DNA of 41,728 bases, taken from NCBI GenBank assembly GCA_030550555.1, contig JAUQPD010000034.1, positions 1-41,728 on the forward strand, read 5' to 3'. Shown here piece after piece: positions 23,534 to 33,483 of the stretch. Below the pieces are notes generated by a model. It did no database searches and was not told the origin of the DNA. It was given only the letters and a program-made list of their open reading frames with translations. This stretch comes from Thermodesulfobacteriota bacterium (lineage in GTDB: Bacteria > Desulfobacterota > Thermodesulfobacteria > Thermodesulfobacteriales > Thermodesulfobacteriaceae). Each line of letters starts with the position of its first letter. Position 1 is the stretch's first letter. Made by a program: the position numbers and the translations under genes.

Positions 23534-24988
23534 TTAAAAATGGAGAAATTGAAAGGTCAAATAGAGATAGAGAGTCCTCTGGATGAACTCTATCGCAGGC
23601 TGAGGATAAATACCAAGTAGAATCACTAAAAAGGCAGAAATATAAAGGGCTAAATAAGTCAGAAATGAAAAGGCGCCTCTATTGAAGGACACACTAGGCC
23701 TATCCATATAGATAACTTTCAGAATCCTCAAATAAGGATAAGCACCAATCACCGAGAACAACAACCCAAGCACTGCAGAAATTAAAAAACCTCCCTTGAT
23801 AAGCACTACAAAGACATAAAATTTTGCCATAAATCCTGCAGTAGGAGGTATTCCTGCAAGGGAAAAGAGAAAAATGAGTGCCATAAAGGAAAAAAGGGGC
23901 AGTTCTTTGGCAAGGCCTGCTAAGTTGGAAATCTCAAGAATGTTACGATTATATCTGTAGAGATAAATAATCACTGAAAAAAGGCCTAGTGTCATAAAAA
24001 GGTAAACAAAGCCATAAAATATAGAGAAGCCATATCCTACGTATTCTCCACTCACAAGCCCAAGCAAAGCATATCCCATATGCGCAATCGAAGAGTAGGC
24101 AAGAAGACGAATAAGATTTTCTTGAATGATGGCAAGAACAGATCCAACCAAAATGCTAAGAAGAGCTACCCACAAAAGAAGTTGCCCCACATCATCTTTA
24201 ATAGGTGAAAAGGCTATAATTAAGACCTTAATAAGCGCTGACAACACTGCAAATTTGATAAAACCAGCAAGATAAGCTGTCACTGGCACGGGAGACGCCT
24301 CATAGGCATCAGGAGCCCACATGTGAAAAGGCACAAGAGAAAGCTTTATAGAAAAACCAACTAGTAAGAAAACTATACCAGCAAGGAATTCCTCTCTCCT
24401 ATCCCCTTGGGCTACCTTCGTTAAAATTATATCGAAGTAAAGACTGCCAGACAGGTAGTAAAATATACCTAACGCAAGTATAAAGAATAGGCTCCCCAAT
24501 GCACCAACAATAAAATACTTTATCGCACCTTCAATGCTACGTCGTTGATAGAGAAAATTGGTGGCTATTAGAAAATAGATTGGAATACTCGTTAGCTCAA
24601 GTCCAAGAAAAAGCGTAAGAAAATCCTGAGACGATAACATAATAAAACTTCCAAAAAGAGAGAAAATAAGAAGTCCATAAAACTCTCCATACTCTAAGGC
24701 CCTAAAGGTTACCAAATATTCTTTCGCCAAAATCACTACAAAAAAGAACCCAAAAATTAAAAGGAATTTGAGTGTTGCTGAGTAAAAATCATTTCTAAAT
24801 GCCTTAGTAAATTCACCAAAAGGAATGAAAAGAATAATGAAACCTGAAAATATGCAGAGTAAAAGGCAAATCCAAAAGGCATAGCTCTTCCGTGAAATAA
24901 AGCGATCAACTAAGAAAAAGAAAAGTCCGGTCACAAGTAAAATTAATTCGAGAAAAAAAGCACCTACATTCAAGTTAAGGCCAACCAC
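23534..24988 (-). CDS. nuoN: NADH-quinone oxidoreductase-type subunit N
   Basis: One of three antiporter-like proton-pumping subunits of complex I. The 484 residues give about 14 membrane helices. The pump residues are visible: Glu in LFLGLELTSIPIYFL, and the segment LVPFHMWAPDAYEASPVPVT with the following Lys in AGFIKFAV. It starts at GTG 24988, immediately after the nuoM stop (TAA-GTG), so translation is coupled. Last gene of the nuo block. Confidence 0.95.
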   Translation of the reverse strand: MVGLNLNVGAFFLELILLVTGLFFFLVDRFISRKSYAFWICLLLCIFSGFIILFIPFGEFTKAFRNDFYSATLKFLLIFGFFFVVILAKEYLVTFRALEYGEFYGLLIFSLFGSFIMLSSQDFLTLFLGLELTSIPIYFLIATNFLYQRRSIEGAIKYFIVGALGSLFFILALGIFYYLSGSLYFDIILTKVAQGDRREEFLAGIVFLLVGFSIKLSLVPFHMWAPDAYEASPVPVTAYLAGFIKFAVLSALIKVLIIAFSPIKDDVGQLLLWVALLSILVGSVLAIIQENLIRLLAYSSIAHMGYALLGLVSGEYVGYGFSIFYGFVYLFMTLGLFSVIIYLYRYNRNILEISNLAGLAKELPLFSFMALIFLFSLAGIPPTAGFMAKFYVFVVLIKGGFLISAVLGLLFSVIGAYPYLRILKVIYMDRPSVSFNRGAFSFLTYLALYISAFLVILLGIYPQPAIEFIQRTLYLYLTFQFLHF

Positions 24989-26464
24989 TTAACTACCCCC
25001 TATGTTCATAAAATGGTTTAAAATCATAAAAACACTTCCTTTCATGAAATCAAGAAGAAGACTGGGGTATAGTCCGATAAGAAAAACTAGTATGACCATA
25101 GGTAAAAGGGCAATTAGTTCATTCCATTTGAGTGGTGGTAAATTAAATACATTGGGACTTGGTTTTTCAAAAAAAACTCTCTGATACAGCCAAAGCATGT
25201 AACAAGCTCCAATTATTACACCTGTTGCTCCAAGAGCAGAAAAAAGCTTGTCTCTGAGAAAAACACCCTGGAGAATTAAAAATTCTCCCACAAAACCATT
25301 TGTTCCAGGAAGCCCAATACTTGCTAAGGTAAAAATCATAAAAAGCCCAGCATAGAAAGGAAAAGTAGTGGCTAATCCGCCATAATGACTAATTGCTCTG
25401 CTGTGAGTTCTATCATAAATTACGCCTACACACATAAAAAGTGCACCTGTTACTATGCCATGATTAATCATCTGTAAAATAGCTCCCTTAAGGCCTATGG
25501 GGTTCAGACTAAAAATCCCAAGAGTTATGAATCCCATGTGACTCACAGAGCTGTAGGCAATAAGTCTCTTAAGGTCACTTTGCCAGAGACATGCTAGACC
25601 TGCGTATATTATGGCAATCACAGAGAGAATTAGTATTAAATTGGCAAAATAGAGTGTAGCATTGGGAAAGAGTGGAAGTAAAAATCTTATCATGCCATAT
25701 CCGCCTAGTTTGATAAGGATTCCAGCAAGTATAACAGAACCAGCTGTAGGTGCTTCTGTATGAGCATCAGGTAGCCAAGTGTGAACAGGCCACATAGGCA
25801 CCTTAACTGCAAAAGCTATAAGAAAGGCTAAGAAAAGGAATCTCTCTATGTGTGTAGGATAATTTTTTCCCAAAAGGGCTGTATATTCAAAAGTTCCATA
25901 CTGAAGAAAAATATAAATTATGGCAACTAACATAAATATAGATCCAAAGAAAGTATAGAGGAAAAACTTAATTGTTGAATAAATTCGTCTCGGCCCGCCC
26001 CAAATTCCAATAATCAAATACATAGGAATTAATAAAGCTTCCCAAAAAATATAAAATAACAAGAGATCAAGAGAAACAAAAACACCTATCATAGCTATAT
26101 TTGTAAAAAGAAGAGCTAAATAAAATTCCTTTACCTTTTCAGTTATTGAATCCCAAGAAATCAAAACACATAATACAGTTACAAGAGTTGATAGCGGTAT
26201 AAATAATATACTAACACCATCAACACCTAAATAATAACTACTATTGATTATTGACAACCATTCACTCTTTTCAACAAATTGAAATCCTGAATTTTGAAAA
26301 TCAAAATTTAAAAGAAGACATAATGAAAAGAGAAAATCCACTATTGCAGTAACTAGTGCAATAGTTTTGATTAAATTTTCTCTATTCCTTGGTGTAAATA
26401 GAATTGACAATATACCAACAAGAGGGAACCATAAAATTAATGATAGTAAAGGAAGACTACTCAC
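24989..26464 (-). CDS. nuoM: NADH-quinone oxidoreductase-type subunit M
   Basis: Antiporter-like proton-pumping subunit. The 491 residues form about 14 helices with the pump Glu in FYIFWEALLIPMYLIIG, the Lys segment AVKVPMWPVHTWLPDAHTEA and GILIKLGGYG, and the proton-path segment SHMGFITLG. It begins at GTG 26464 with AGGAGGGAG upstream that overlaps the nuoL stop. All key residues are kept, so full pumping activity is expected. Confidence 0.95.
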   Translation of the reverse strand: MSSLPLLSLILWFPLVGILSILFTPRNRENLIKTIALVTAIVDFLFSLCLLLNFDFQNSGFQFVEKSEWLSIINSSYYLGVDGVSILFIPLSTLVTVLCVLISWDSITEKVKEFYLALLFTNIAMIGVFVSLDLLLFYIFWEALLIPMYLIIGIWGGPRRIYSTIKFFLYTFFGSIFMLVAIIYIFLQYGTFEYTALLGKNYPTHIERFLFLAFLIAFAVKVPMWPVHTWLPDAHTEAPTAGSVILAGILIKLGGYGMIRFLLPLFPNATLYFANLILILSVIAIIYAGLACLWQSDLKRLIAYSSVSHMGFITLGIFSLNPIGLKGAILQMINHGIVTGALFMCVGVIYDRTHSRAISHYGGLATTFPFYAGLFMIFTLASIGLPGTNGFVGEFLILQGVFLRDKLFSALGATGVIIGACYMLWLYQRVFFEKPSPNVFNLPPLKWNELIALLPMVILVFLIGLYPSLLLDFMKGSVFMILNHFMNIGGS

Positions 26465-26473
26465 AACTCCCTC

Positions 26474-28450
26474 CTAACGGATGTAGATATAATAAATTAA
26501 ATAAATAATAATTCCGAACAAAATAAACCAGATGTAGTGATTTATAAGACCTGTGTGCACCTTCCGTAGTAAATTTGCAGATGTCTCAGTCGTTCTAGCA
26601 CTCCCATTAACTGTGTGATCTATTATAAACGTGTCAAGAATTAGATTGACGACTGTACGTGATAGCCAAAACGTTGGAACTACAAATAAATAGTGATAAA
26701 GTTCATCAAAATACCACTTTCTATATAAAAATCTATAAATTCTTGGAAATTTAGACGGACCTAATGTCTCAAGAGCAGGTTTTTTGACATAAATTAAATA
26801 TGCAAAGCCGATTCCTAAAATACCTGCTAATACAGAGATTGCCATAAGGAAGTATTCAACGGTATGGTCTACTCCTACAAGTTCTGGGTGGCCAACCACT
26901 TTCTCAAGAAACTTCTGAAAGTGAGCTCCTCCACCAAGCACTTCTGGAATCCCAAGCCATCCAGAAAAGATAGCACCAATAGAGATAATTATTAGTGGTA
27001 TAGTCATAACTTTTGGAGACTCATGTGGCTCATGTCCGTGTAGAGCCTCTCTTCCTCTAAATTCTCCAAAAAAGGCCTTAAAAAAGACTCTAAAAGTATA
27101 AAAAGCAGTCATTACCGCAATAATTATCCCAATAAGCCATATAAATTTACCCCAGGGATATTTTGAGAAAAAGGCATGAGCTAATATCTCATCTTTACTA
27201 AAAAATCCAGCAAATCCAGGAACTCCAGAAATAGCAAGTCCTGCAATCAAAAAAGTAACAAAAGTTATTGGCATGTACTTTCTTAGCCCACCCATAATGC
27301 GAATATCATTAGGATCTACTGCATGATGAAGCGCATGAATTATACTTCCCGCTGAAAGAAATAGCAGTGCCTTAAAATAAGCATGAGTAAAGAGATGAAA
27401 CATCCCAACCGCAAAGGCTCCTACTCCACAAGCCATAAACATATAACCAAGTTGTGATAAAGTTGAATAGGCAATAACTCGCTTTATATCAAACTGAGTA
27501 ATGGCAATAGTTGCTGCCATAAATGATGTAAAGGCCCCTACAAAAGCAACCATAGCCATCGCATATTCACTCATCTCAAAGAGGGCATGTAACCTAGCAA
27601 CCATAAAAACTCCTGCTGTAACCATCGTAGCTGCGTGTATGAGTGCTGAGACAGGTGTTGGACCCTCCATCGCATCTGGAAGCCAGGTGTGTAACGGAAA
27701 TTGAGCACTTTTACCCATTGCACCGCAAAACAACAAAAATGCAATCAGGAAAGGCACATGTACCTCATAACTTCCTATACCAAGGTAAACGTCTTTAAGC
27801 ACTGATAATTTAGGAATAATCTCATCATAATACAATGTTCCAAGATAATAAAAGACAGCGAATATACCTAAAGCAAAGCCAAAATCACCAACTCTGTTTA
27901 TGATAAATGCTTTCTTTGCAGCATCACTAGCTCTCTTTTTCTCATACCAAAAACCTATCAATAAATAGGAACATAGCCCAACACCTTCCCATCCTAAGTA
28001 TAACTGAACTAAATTATTAGAAAGAACAAGCATCAGCATAAAAAAGGTAAAAAGAGAGATGTATGCGAAAAACCTATAGTATCCAGGATCACCCTTCATG
28101 TAGCCAATAGAATAAACATGAATAAGAAAAGAAAGTGAAGTTACCATACATAACATCATTACTGATAGGGGATCGACAAGAAATCCAAGGCCTACCTTCA
28201 AATTCCCTGCACTAATCCATGTGAAAAGATCAAACTGGTAAATCTTTCCAGAGAGAACCTCAAAAAGTAAATAGAGAGATAGAATAAAACTTAGAAAAAG
28301 AGCAGAAACTGGTAAGATATATGGCCTTTCTGGAAAATAACGCTTACCAAATATTAGTGTAATTATTGAGGCTATAAAAGGCAAAAAGGGAACAAGAAAG
28401 ACCGGAAGAGAAAAACTTCGAACTATTTCAAACTCTTGAAATGCCCCCAT
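26474..28450 (-). CDS. nuoL: NADH-quinone oxidoreductase-type subunit L
   Basis: The distal antiporter-like subunit, 658 residues, with about 16 helices and the long lateral helix at the C-terminus that braces the membrane arm (roughly 520-600). Conserved residues appear in YLGWEGVGLCSYLLIGFW (pump Glu), MGKSAQFPLHTWLPDAMEGP (Lys) and ATMVTAGVFM, and HLFTHAYFKALLFL. Length is full, so this is not a shortened Mrp or hydrogenase homologue. It starts 4 bases after the nuoK stop. Confidence 0.95.
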   Translation of the reverse strand: MGAFQEFEIVRSFSLPVFLVPFLPFIASIITLIFGKRYFPERPYILPVSALFLSFILSLYLLFEVLSGKIYQFDLFTWISAGNLKVGLGFLVDPLSVMMLCMVTSLSFLIHVYSIGYMKGDPGYYRFFAYISLFTFFMLMLVLSNNLVQLYLGWEGVGLCSYLLIGFWYEKKRASDAAKKAFIINRVGDFGFALGIFAVFYYLGTLYYDEIIPKLSVLKDVYLGIGSYEVHVPFLIAFLLFCGAMGKSAQFPLHTWLPDAMEGPTPVSALIHAATMVTAGVFMVARLHALFEMSEYAMAMVAFVGAFTSFMAATIAITQFDIKRVIAYSTLSQLGYMFMACGVGAFAVGMFHLFTHAYFKALLFLSAGSIIHALHHAVDPNDIRIMGGLRKYMPITFVTFLIAGLAISGVPGFAGFFSKDEILAHAFFSKYPWGKFIWLIGIIIAVMTAFYTFRVFFKAFFGEFRGREALHGHEPHESPKVMTIPLIIISIGAIFSGWLGIPEVLGGGAHFQKFLEKVVGHPELVGVDHTVEYFLMAISVLAGILGIGFAYLIYVKKPALETLGPSKFPRIYRFLYRKWYFDELYHYLFVVPTFWLSRTVVNLILDTFIIDHTVNGSARTTETSANLLRKVHTGLINHYIWFILFGIIIYLIYYIYIR

Positions 28451-28454
28451 AAAA

Positions 28455-28757
28455 CTAACCTCTGTAGTAGTTTATATCTTCGGTATAAATCTTCTTAAGT
28501 GATCGATAAAGCAAAACAACAAGACTTAATCCAACACCAGCTTCAGCAGCAGCTAAGGCTATTAGAAAAAAGACAACCACGTATCCTGTCGTATCATTAG
28601 AATAACGAGATATAGCTGAAAACAAAACAATTAAAGCATTCATCATAATTTCAAGAGATACCAAAAGAATTATTAAATTTCTTCTCAACATTACCCCTAC
28701 TAGTCCTATACAAAAAAGTAGTAAACTTAGATAGACGTAATATTCAAAAGGAATCAT
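28455..28757 (-). CDS. nuoK: NADH-quinone oxidoreductase-type subunit K
   Basis: Small three-helix membrane subunit, 100 residues, with the two buried Glu that carry protons: NLIILLVSLEIMMNALIVLF and AAAEAGVGLSLVVLLYR. Its start overlaps the end of nuoJ by 14 bases, indicating coupled translation. Normal length. Confidence 0.94.
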   Translation of the reverse strand: MIPFEYYVYLSLLLFCIGLVGVMLRRNLIILLVSLEIMMNALIVLFSAISRYSNDTTGYVVVFFLIALAAAEAGVGLSLVVLLYRSLKKIYTEDINYYRG

Positions 28758-29280
28758 TTTTTACCTCCTGCAATTTTTTCAAAATAAATACCGCACCGAG
28801 GACGACGATAAGTAAGATAACACCAATAAGTTCAAATTGTAATAGATAATGAGTAAAAAGATAACGGGCAATCCATACTAAGTTTGATGCCTGAGCTAGG
28901 TCATAAGGTAGTTTTGGCTTGAAGGCAGGTACTAATGCAAGGAAGACGGAAATAGTCTTAAAAAGGAGAAAAACAAATATAAATATAAGAATAAGCCCAA
29001 TACCAGATCTTCTTACAAATACTTTCCATCTCTCCTCAAGACGTAGATTAATCATATACACAATGAAGAGAAAAAGCACGAGAACTGCTCCTGCATAGAC
29101 AATAATCTGTATAGCTGTTAAAAATTCAGAACCAAGTGTATAAAGGAGTAAAGCTTGATGAAGAATCAATACAAGAACCCAAAGAACAGCATGCACAGGA
29201 TTTCTTGATATTACTGCCAAAATCCCAGGTATTGTCATTCCTAATGCTAAATAATAAAAGACTAAATGATTGAGATCCAT
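28744..29280 (-). CDS. nuoJ: NADH-quinone oxidoreductase-type subunit J
   Basis: Membrane subunit of 178 residues with five predicted helices. The segment AIQIIVYAGAVLVLFLFIVY, with its conserved Tyr and pi-bulge helix region, is characteristic of NuoJ/ND6. It lies 4 bases after nuoI and overlaps nuoK. Confidence 0.93.
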   Translation of the reverse strand: MDLNHLVFYYLALGMTIPGILAVISRNPVHAVLWVLVLILHQALLLYTLGSEFLTAIQIIVYAGAVLVLFLFIVYMINLRLEERWKVFVRRSGIGLILIFIFVFLLFKTISVFLALVPAFKPKLPYDLAQASNLVWIARYLFTHYLLQFELIGVILLIVVLGAVFILKKLQEVKNDSF

Positions 29281-29284
29281 AGTT

Positions 29285-29827
29285 CTAAACTCCCTTAAAT
29301 TCTCTTTTCTTTATGGGTAATAGCTTTTCAGGATATCCTCTTGGCTTCCAGAAAGGATTCATATATGGTCTCTTTTGAGTAGAGATAAACTCATCCCAAT
29401 TTTTCAAAAGAGCTTCTTTGTCAAAATATAATTCCTCTCTTGTAAATCCAATATAACTGAAATACTCTGTAAGAACTATTGCATTTACTGGACAAACCTC
29501 TTCACAGTAACCACAATAAACACATCTCAATGCATCAATATCATAGCGAGTTATTTTCCTTTTTCTTTCATTGACATCAACTTCGTATTCGATGTAGATA
29601 CATTTCGATGGACATACTTTTACACATCTCATACAGGCTATACATAGAGTGTCACCTGTGTTAGGATCTCTTACTAGAGCATGTCTACCTCTAAAGCCAG
29701 GGGCAGGAATTACGTAATCCTTTTCGGGAAATTGAATAGTTACTGGCTTATGAAAGAGGAGTTTTTTAAGAGTAAGGCTAAGACCTTTCAAAATCTCAAT
29801 TAAAAGTATTTTCCTTAATAGGCTCAT
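29285..29827 (-). CDS. nuoI: NADH-quinone oxidoreductase-type subunit I
   Basis: Peripheral-arm subunit that carries clusters N6a and N6b and passes electrons to NuoB. The 180 residues include FRGRHALVRDPNTGDTLC, then CIACMRCVKVCPSKCIYIEY and CVYCGYCEEVCPVNAIVLTE, both full [4Fe-4S] motifs. In a complex lacking NuoEFG this subunit, with NuoB, is the likely docking face for a separate electron donor. Gene order nuoH-I-J is standard. Confidence 0.95.
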   Translation of the reverse strand: MSLLRKILLIEILKGLSLTLKKLLFHKPVTIQFPEKDYVIPAPGFRGRHALVRDPNTGDTLCIACMRCVKVCPSKCIYIEYEVDVNERKRKITRYDIDALRCVYCGYCEEVCPVNAIVLTEYFSYIGFTREELYFDKEALLKNWDEFISTQKRPYMNPFWKPRGYPEKLLPIKKREFKGV

Positions 29828-29838
29828 ATGTTTCCCCT

Positions 29839-30828
29839 TTACAAGAGCAATTTAAGAAGGGCTGTCATGAAGAGATTGACAAGTCCAAGTGGTATAAGAA
29901 TCTTCCACCCAAGTCCCATTAATTGATCATAGCGATAGCGGGGTAGTGTTGCTCTTATCCATATATATATGAATAAAAGAAAATATAGTTTTATCAAAAA
30001 CCAGAAAAAGGGTATTCCTGGTATTTCAAAGGGGCCTGCATAACCACCAAGAAAACAGGTTACCGCAAGGGCACTCATTACAACCATCCCAAAATACTCT
30101 GCAAGATAAAAGAGAGCAAACCGTATCCCGCTATATTCCACAAAGTAGCCAGCAACAAGTTCTGTTTCAGCCTCTGGTAGATCAAAGGGCACACGATTTG
30201 TTTCAGCAAGGGCAGACACCCAGAAAATGAAAAAAGCAATGATTTGTGGAATTAGGTAGACCTTATAGGGACTTTCAAGTTGGGCCTTGACAATATCCTG
30301 AAGGTTAAAAGACCCTGCCATCAGAACTACTGAGAGTAAAGAAAGTGACATAGCAATCTCATAACTAATGACCTGTGCACTTGCCCTAAGCCCACCAAGA
30401 AGGGCATAACGGGAGTTAGAAGCCCAACCAGAGAGAATCACTCCATAGGCACTTAGAGAACTTAGAGCCAATATGAACAAAAGGCCTACATTAAAATTAC
30501 TCAGAACAAAATTTTGCCAAAGAGGTATCAAGGCAAGTCCTGTTCCTGCACAGACAAGAGAAACAAGAGGAGCAATAGCAAATACAGGTCGGTCAACCCC
30601 TGATGGAATAATGTCTTCTTTGTGAATGAGCTTTAATACATCTGCAATTGGTTGTAAAATACCCCTCGGACCAACCCTATTCGGGCCAAGCCTCTGTTGT
30701 ATCCTTGCAATAATCTTACGTTCAGCATAGGTCAAATAGGCAACATGAAAAAGTGATACAAGGAGAAGCACTAGGGCACTAACTGCGGTAATAATGATAG
30801 CGTAAAGACTTTGAGATGAAAATTCCAT
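29839..30828 (-). CDS. nuoH: NADH-quinone oxidoreductase-type subunit H
   Basis: Membrane subunit at the quinone-binding site, 329 residues, about eight helices. Diagnostic segments: ERKIIARIQQRLGPNRVGPR, DVLKLIHKEDIIP and PFDLPEAETELVAGYFVEYS with the acidic cluster that links quinone reduction to proton transfer. Starts 43 bases after the nuoD stop. Confidence 0.95.
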   Translation of the reverse strand: MEFSSQSLYAIIITAVSALVLLLVSLFHVAYLTYAERKIIARIQQRLGPNRVGPRGILQPIADVLKLIHKEDIIPSGVDRPVFAIAPLVSLVCAGTGLALIPLWQNFVLSNFNVGLLFILALSSLSAYGVILSGWASNSRYALLGGLRASAQVISYEIAMSLSLLSVVLMAGSFNLQDIVKAQLESPYKVYLIPQIIAFFIFWVSALAETNRVPFDLPEAETELVAGYFVEYSGIRFALFYLAEYFGMVVMSALAVTCFLGGYAGPFEIPGIPFFWFLIKLYFLLFIYIWIRATLPRYRYDQLMGLGWKILIPLGLVNLFMTALLKLLL

Positions 30829-30871
30829 TCCCCCTCCCTCAAAAGGTAAAAACGCTATAAATATATCTCAA

Positions 30872-32104
30872 TTATCTATCGCTATCACCAAGCACTACAT
30901 CTAAAGTTCCTATTATAGCAATCAAATCTGCAATCATGTGTCCTTTAGCAAGCTCAGGCAAGGCAGATATATGGACGAAAGATGGCGTTCTTATTCTGAG
31001 ACGCCAAGGTTTGTTTGTCCCATCGCTAACCACATAAACCGCAAGTTCTCCCTTAGGAGATTCAATGCTTGCAAAGGCCTCCCCCGGAGGCACAACTGGC
31101 ACCTCTTTTCCAGTAAAAATAAAGCCTTTTTTGGGGTGAGGCTTAGGCTCTGGCTCCCTAACTCTCTCAGGAATCAGGAGATCAGGGGCATTCTCAGGGA
31201 GAACAGGCTCTCCCTCTGTCTCAGAAAGTTTTTCCAAACACTGCCTAATTATCTTATTTGACTGACGAAGCTCTTCCATCCTTACTCGGTATCTGTCATA
31301 GACATCACCATTTTTACCAATAGGCACCTCAAACTCGACCTCGTCATAGGCGTCATAAGGTCTAAATTTCCTCACATCATAGGGAACACCAGATCCACGA
31401 AGAACAGGCCCAGTAAGACCTAGACTTATGGCCTCCTCAGCTGATACAACCGCAATGTTTTTCGTTCTCTCAAGCCAAATCCTGTTCACATCTATTAGGG
31501 TCTCATATTCAAGAACCCTCTCGGGGAAAACTTCTGTAAACTTATATAAATCCTCAATAATTTCCAGTGTAAAATCTTGACGGACTCCTCCCACACGGAC
31601 ATAGCTGTGAGTTAGTCTAGCCCCGCAGATCTTTTCAAAGATATTCAGTAACCATTCGCGATCTCTAAAGCAGTATAAAAACACTGTCATAGCTCCAATA
31701 TCTAAAGCATGAGTTGCCAACCAAAGAAGGTGACTTGAAATACGAGCCATTTCATTTACAATAGTTCGAAGTATCCTTGCTCTCCTTGGAACCTGAAGCC
31801 CAAAAAGCTTTTCAAAAGCAAGACAAAATGCAGTGTTATTCGCACAGGAAGCAATGTAGTCAAGCCTATCACTCAGAACTATAGTCTGATTATAATTCAA
31901 TGTTTCAGCAAGTTTCTCTACTCCTCTATGGAGATATCCTATCTTGGGATCACAATTGATTATAGTTTCACCGTCAAGCTCAAGAAAAAGCCTCAGCACT
32001 CCATGAGTAGAAGGATGCTGAGGTCCCATATTGATATAAAAAGGTTCATCAAAACTTGAAGCTCCTCTCTGCTTAGAATTAACCTCAACTAAGGAAAGCC
32101 CCAT
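30872..32104 (-). CDS. nuoD: NADH-quinone oxidoreductase-type subunit D
   Basis: The 49-kDa homologue that forms the quinone cavity with NuoB, 410 residues. Visible motifs: [40 protein letters not shown] and [20 protein letters not shown]. It lacks the paired Cys motifs for NiFe, as expected for a true complex I subunit and not a hydrogenase. Its ATG shares the A of the nuoC stop (TGATG). NuoC and NuoD are separate, not fused as in E. coli. Confidence 0.95.
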   Translation of the reverse strand: MGLSLVEVNSKQRGASSFDEPFYINMGPQHPSTHGVLRLFLELDGETIINCDPKIGYLHRGVEKLAETLNYNQTIVLSDRLDYIASCANNTAFCLAFEKLFGLQVPRRARILRTIVNEMARISSHLLWLATHALDIGAMTVFLYCFRDREWLLNIFEKICGARLTHSYVRVGGVRQDFTLEIIEDLYKFTEVFPERVLEYETLIDVNRIWLERTKNIAVVSAEEAISLGLTGPVLRGSGVPYDVRKFRPYDAYDEVEFEVPIGKNGDVYDRYRVRMEELRQSNKIIRQCLEKLSETEGEPVLPENAPDLLIPERVREPEPKPHPKKGFIFTGKEVPVVPPGEAFASIESPKGELAVYVVSDGTNKPWRLRIRTPSFVHISALPELAKGHMIADLIAIIGTLDVVLGDSDR

Positions 32105-32613
32105 CAGCTACTCCTTGCCCTTTCCTTGAGTTCTTTATAGACTTTCCACTCCCTTTCTTCGTCTAATTCAAGTGGATAATCCTTCCTCAAGGGATAGCCC
32201 ACCCAATCATCAGGCATGAGAATTCTCCTAAGATCAGGATGCCCCTTAAACTTTATGCCAAACATATCGTAACACTCTCTTTCAAACCAGTTTGCAGTTT
32301 TCCAAAAAGGTGTTAATGAATACTGCCAACAATCACTCTCTGGAATAGGCACCTTCAGACGAATAAGTTCTCTTCTCTCAATACTATATAGATGATATAC
32401 AACTTCAAATCTCTCTTCTTTTTTTTCGGGCTTAAAGTTTAAATAGTCAACTCCGCAGAGATCAATAAGATGATTATATCCTTGTTCCTTTAAAAATTTA
32501 ACTACCTCTAAAAAGCCCTCTCTTTTTAGAGTGATTACAGGGGGATCTCCTGCCTCAAGACGAAGAATTTGAGCCCTAAATTTTTCTCTAAGTTCTCCAA
32601 ATAAGTCGCTCAT
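32104..32613 (-). CDS. nuoC: NADH-quinone oxidoreductase-type subunit C
   Basis: The 30-kDa subunit of the connecting arm, 169 residues, no cofactor. The signature [20 protein letters not shown] and [20 protein letters not shown] identifies it. It starts 1 base after nuoB ends and shares a base with the nuoD start. Confidence 0.95.
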   Translation of the reverse strand: MSDLFGELREKFRAQILRLEAGDPPVITLKREGFLEVVKFLKEQGYNHLIDLCGVDYLNFKPEKKEERFEVVYHLYSIERRELIRLKVPIPESDCWQYSLTPFWKTANWFERECYDMFGIKFKGHPDLRRILMPDDWVGYPLRKDYPLELDEEREWKVYKELKERARSS

Positions 32614-32614
32614 T

Positions 32615-33133
32615 TTATTTTCTCCAAAAACCCCATTTTCCAGACTCGGCTTTTATCTTATCCTGCAATTTTAGGAGAGCATAAATAAGAGCTTCTGGTC
32701 TTGGAGGACAGCCAGGCAAATAAATATCAACAGGCAAAAACTCATCAACTCCCTGAACTGTGGAATAGGTTCTAAAAATCCCGCCAGAGCAGGCACAACT
32801 ACCCATAGCAATTACATACTTAGGCTCTGGCATCTGCTCATAAACCCTTTTGATCATGGGAGCCATCTTTTTTGTTACAGTCCCTGCAACTATAAGACAA
32901 TCTGCCTGTCTAGGTGAGGCCCTAAAGATGATTCCAAAACGGTCAAGGTCATAATGGCTCGCACCAGTTGCCATCATCTCAATAGCACAACAGGCAAGGC
33001 CAAAGGTCATCGGCCATATAGAACTTGCTCTTGCCCAATTAAAAATTTTATCAATAGAAGTTATAAACACAGGAGTACCCGGAATCTGCCGAACAGAAGG
33101 CATTACTTCAATTGTGGACTTTTCTATTCCCAC
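32615..33133 (-). CDS. nuoB: NADH-quinone oxidoreductase-type subunit B
   Basis: Carries cluster N2, the direct donor to quinone. The 172 residues show the tandem cysteines in [19 protein letters not shown], then [27 protein letters not shown] and [16 protein letters not shown], all four cluster ligands intact. It starts at GTG 33133 behind GAGGGAGG and overlaps nuoA by 10 bases. Confidence 0.95.
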   Translation of the reverse strand: MGIEKSTIEVMPSVRQIPGTPVFITSIDKIFNWARASSIWPMTFGLACCAIEMMATGASHYDLDRFGIIFRASPRQADCLIVAGTVTKKMAPMIKRVYEQMPEPKYVIAMGSCACSGGIFRTYSTVQGVDEFLPVDIYLPGCPPRPEALIYALLKLQDKIKAESGKWGFWRK

Positions 33134-33477
33134 TTGAGTCCTCCCTCGCTTAGGGCATAAAGATAGGCTCCAAAAAGCATAAGCACAAATATAAGAATCT
33201 CTACAAATCCAAACCAGCCAAGCTCCTCAAAAACAACTGCCCAGGGATAAAGAAAAACAATCTCCACATCAAAAATCAAGAAAATTAAAGCAATTAAGTA
33301 AAACTTCACATGAAAAGGAATTCTCGCATCTCCAGAGGGATCAACCCCACATTCATAGGCTATGAGTTTTTCTGGCTTAGGTCTGCGTAAGGCAAGCACT
33401 CTATTGGCAATAAGCATTGAAGCTCCAATTATGAGAACAAAGAAAGCAAATATTAAAAGAGAAACCATGGGATCCAT
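33124..33477 (-). CDS. nuoA: NADH-quinone oxidoreductase-type subunit A
   Basis: Three-helix membrane subunit, 117 residues, with the loop [20 protein letters not shown], whose Cys sits at the quinone entrance, and [18 protein letters not shown] take ATG 33477, nine bases after AGGAG, and not the TTG two codons earlier. It follows the ferredoxin gene by 6 bases, so that gene belongs to the same operon. Confidence 0.94.
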   Translation of the reverse strand: MDPMVSLLIFAFFVLIIGASMLIANRVLALRRPKPEKLIAYECGVDPSGDARIPFHVKFYLIALIFLIFDVEIVFLYPWAVVFEELGWFGFVEILIFVLMLFGAYLYALSEGGLKWE

Positions 33478-33483
33478 ATGCAA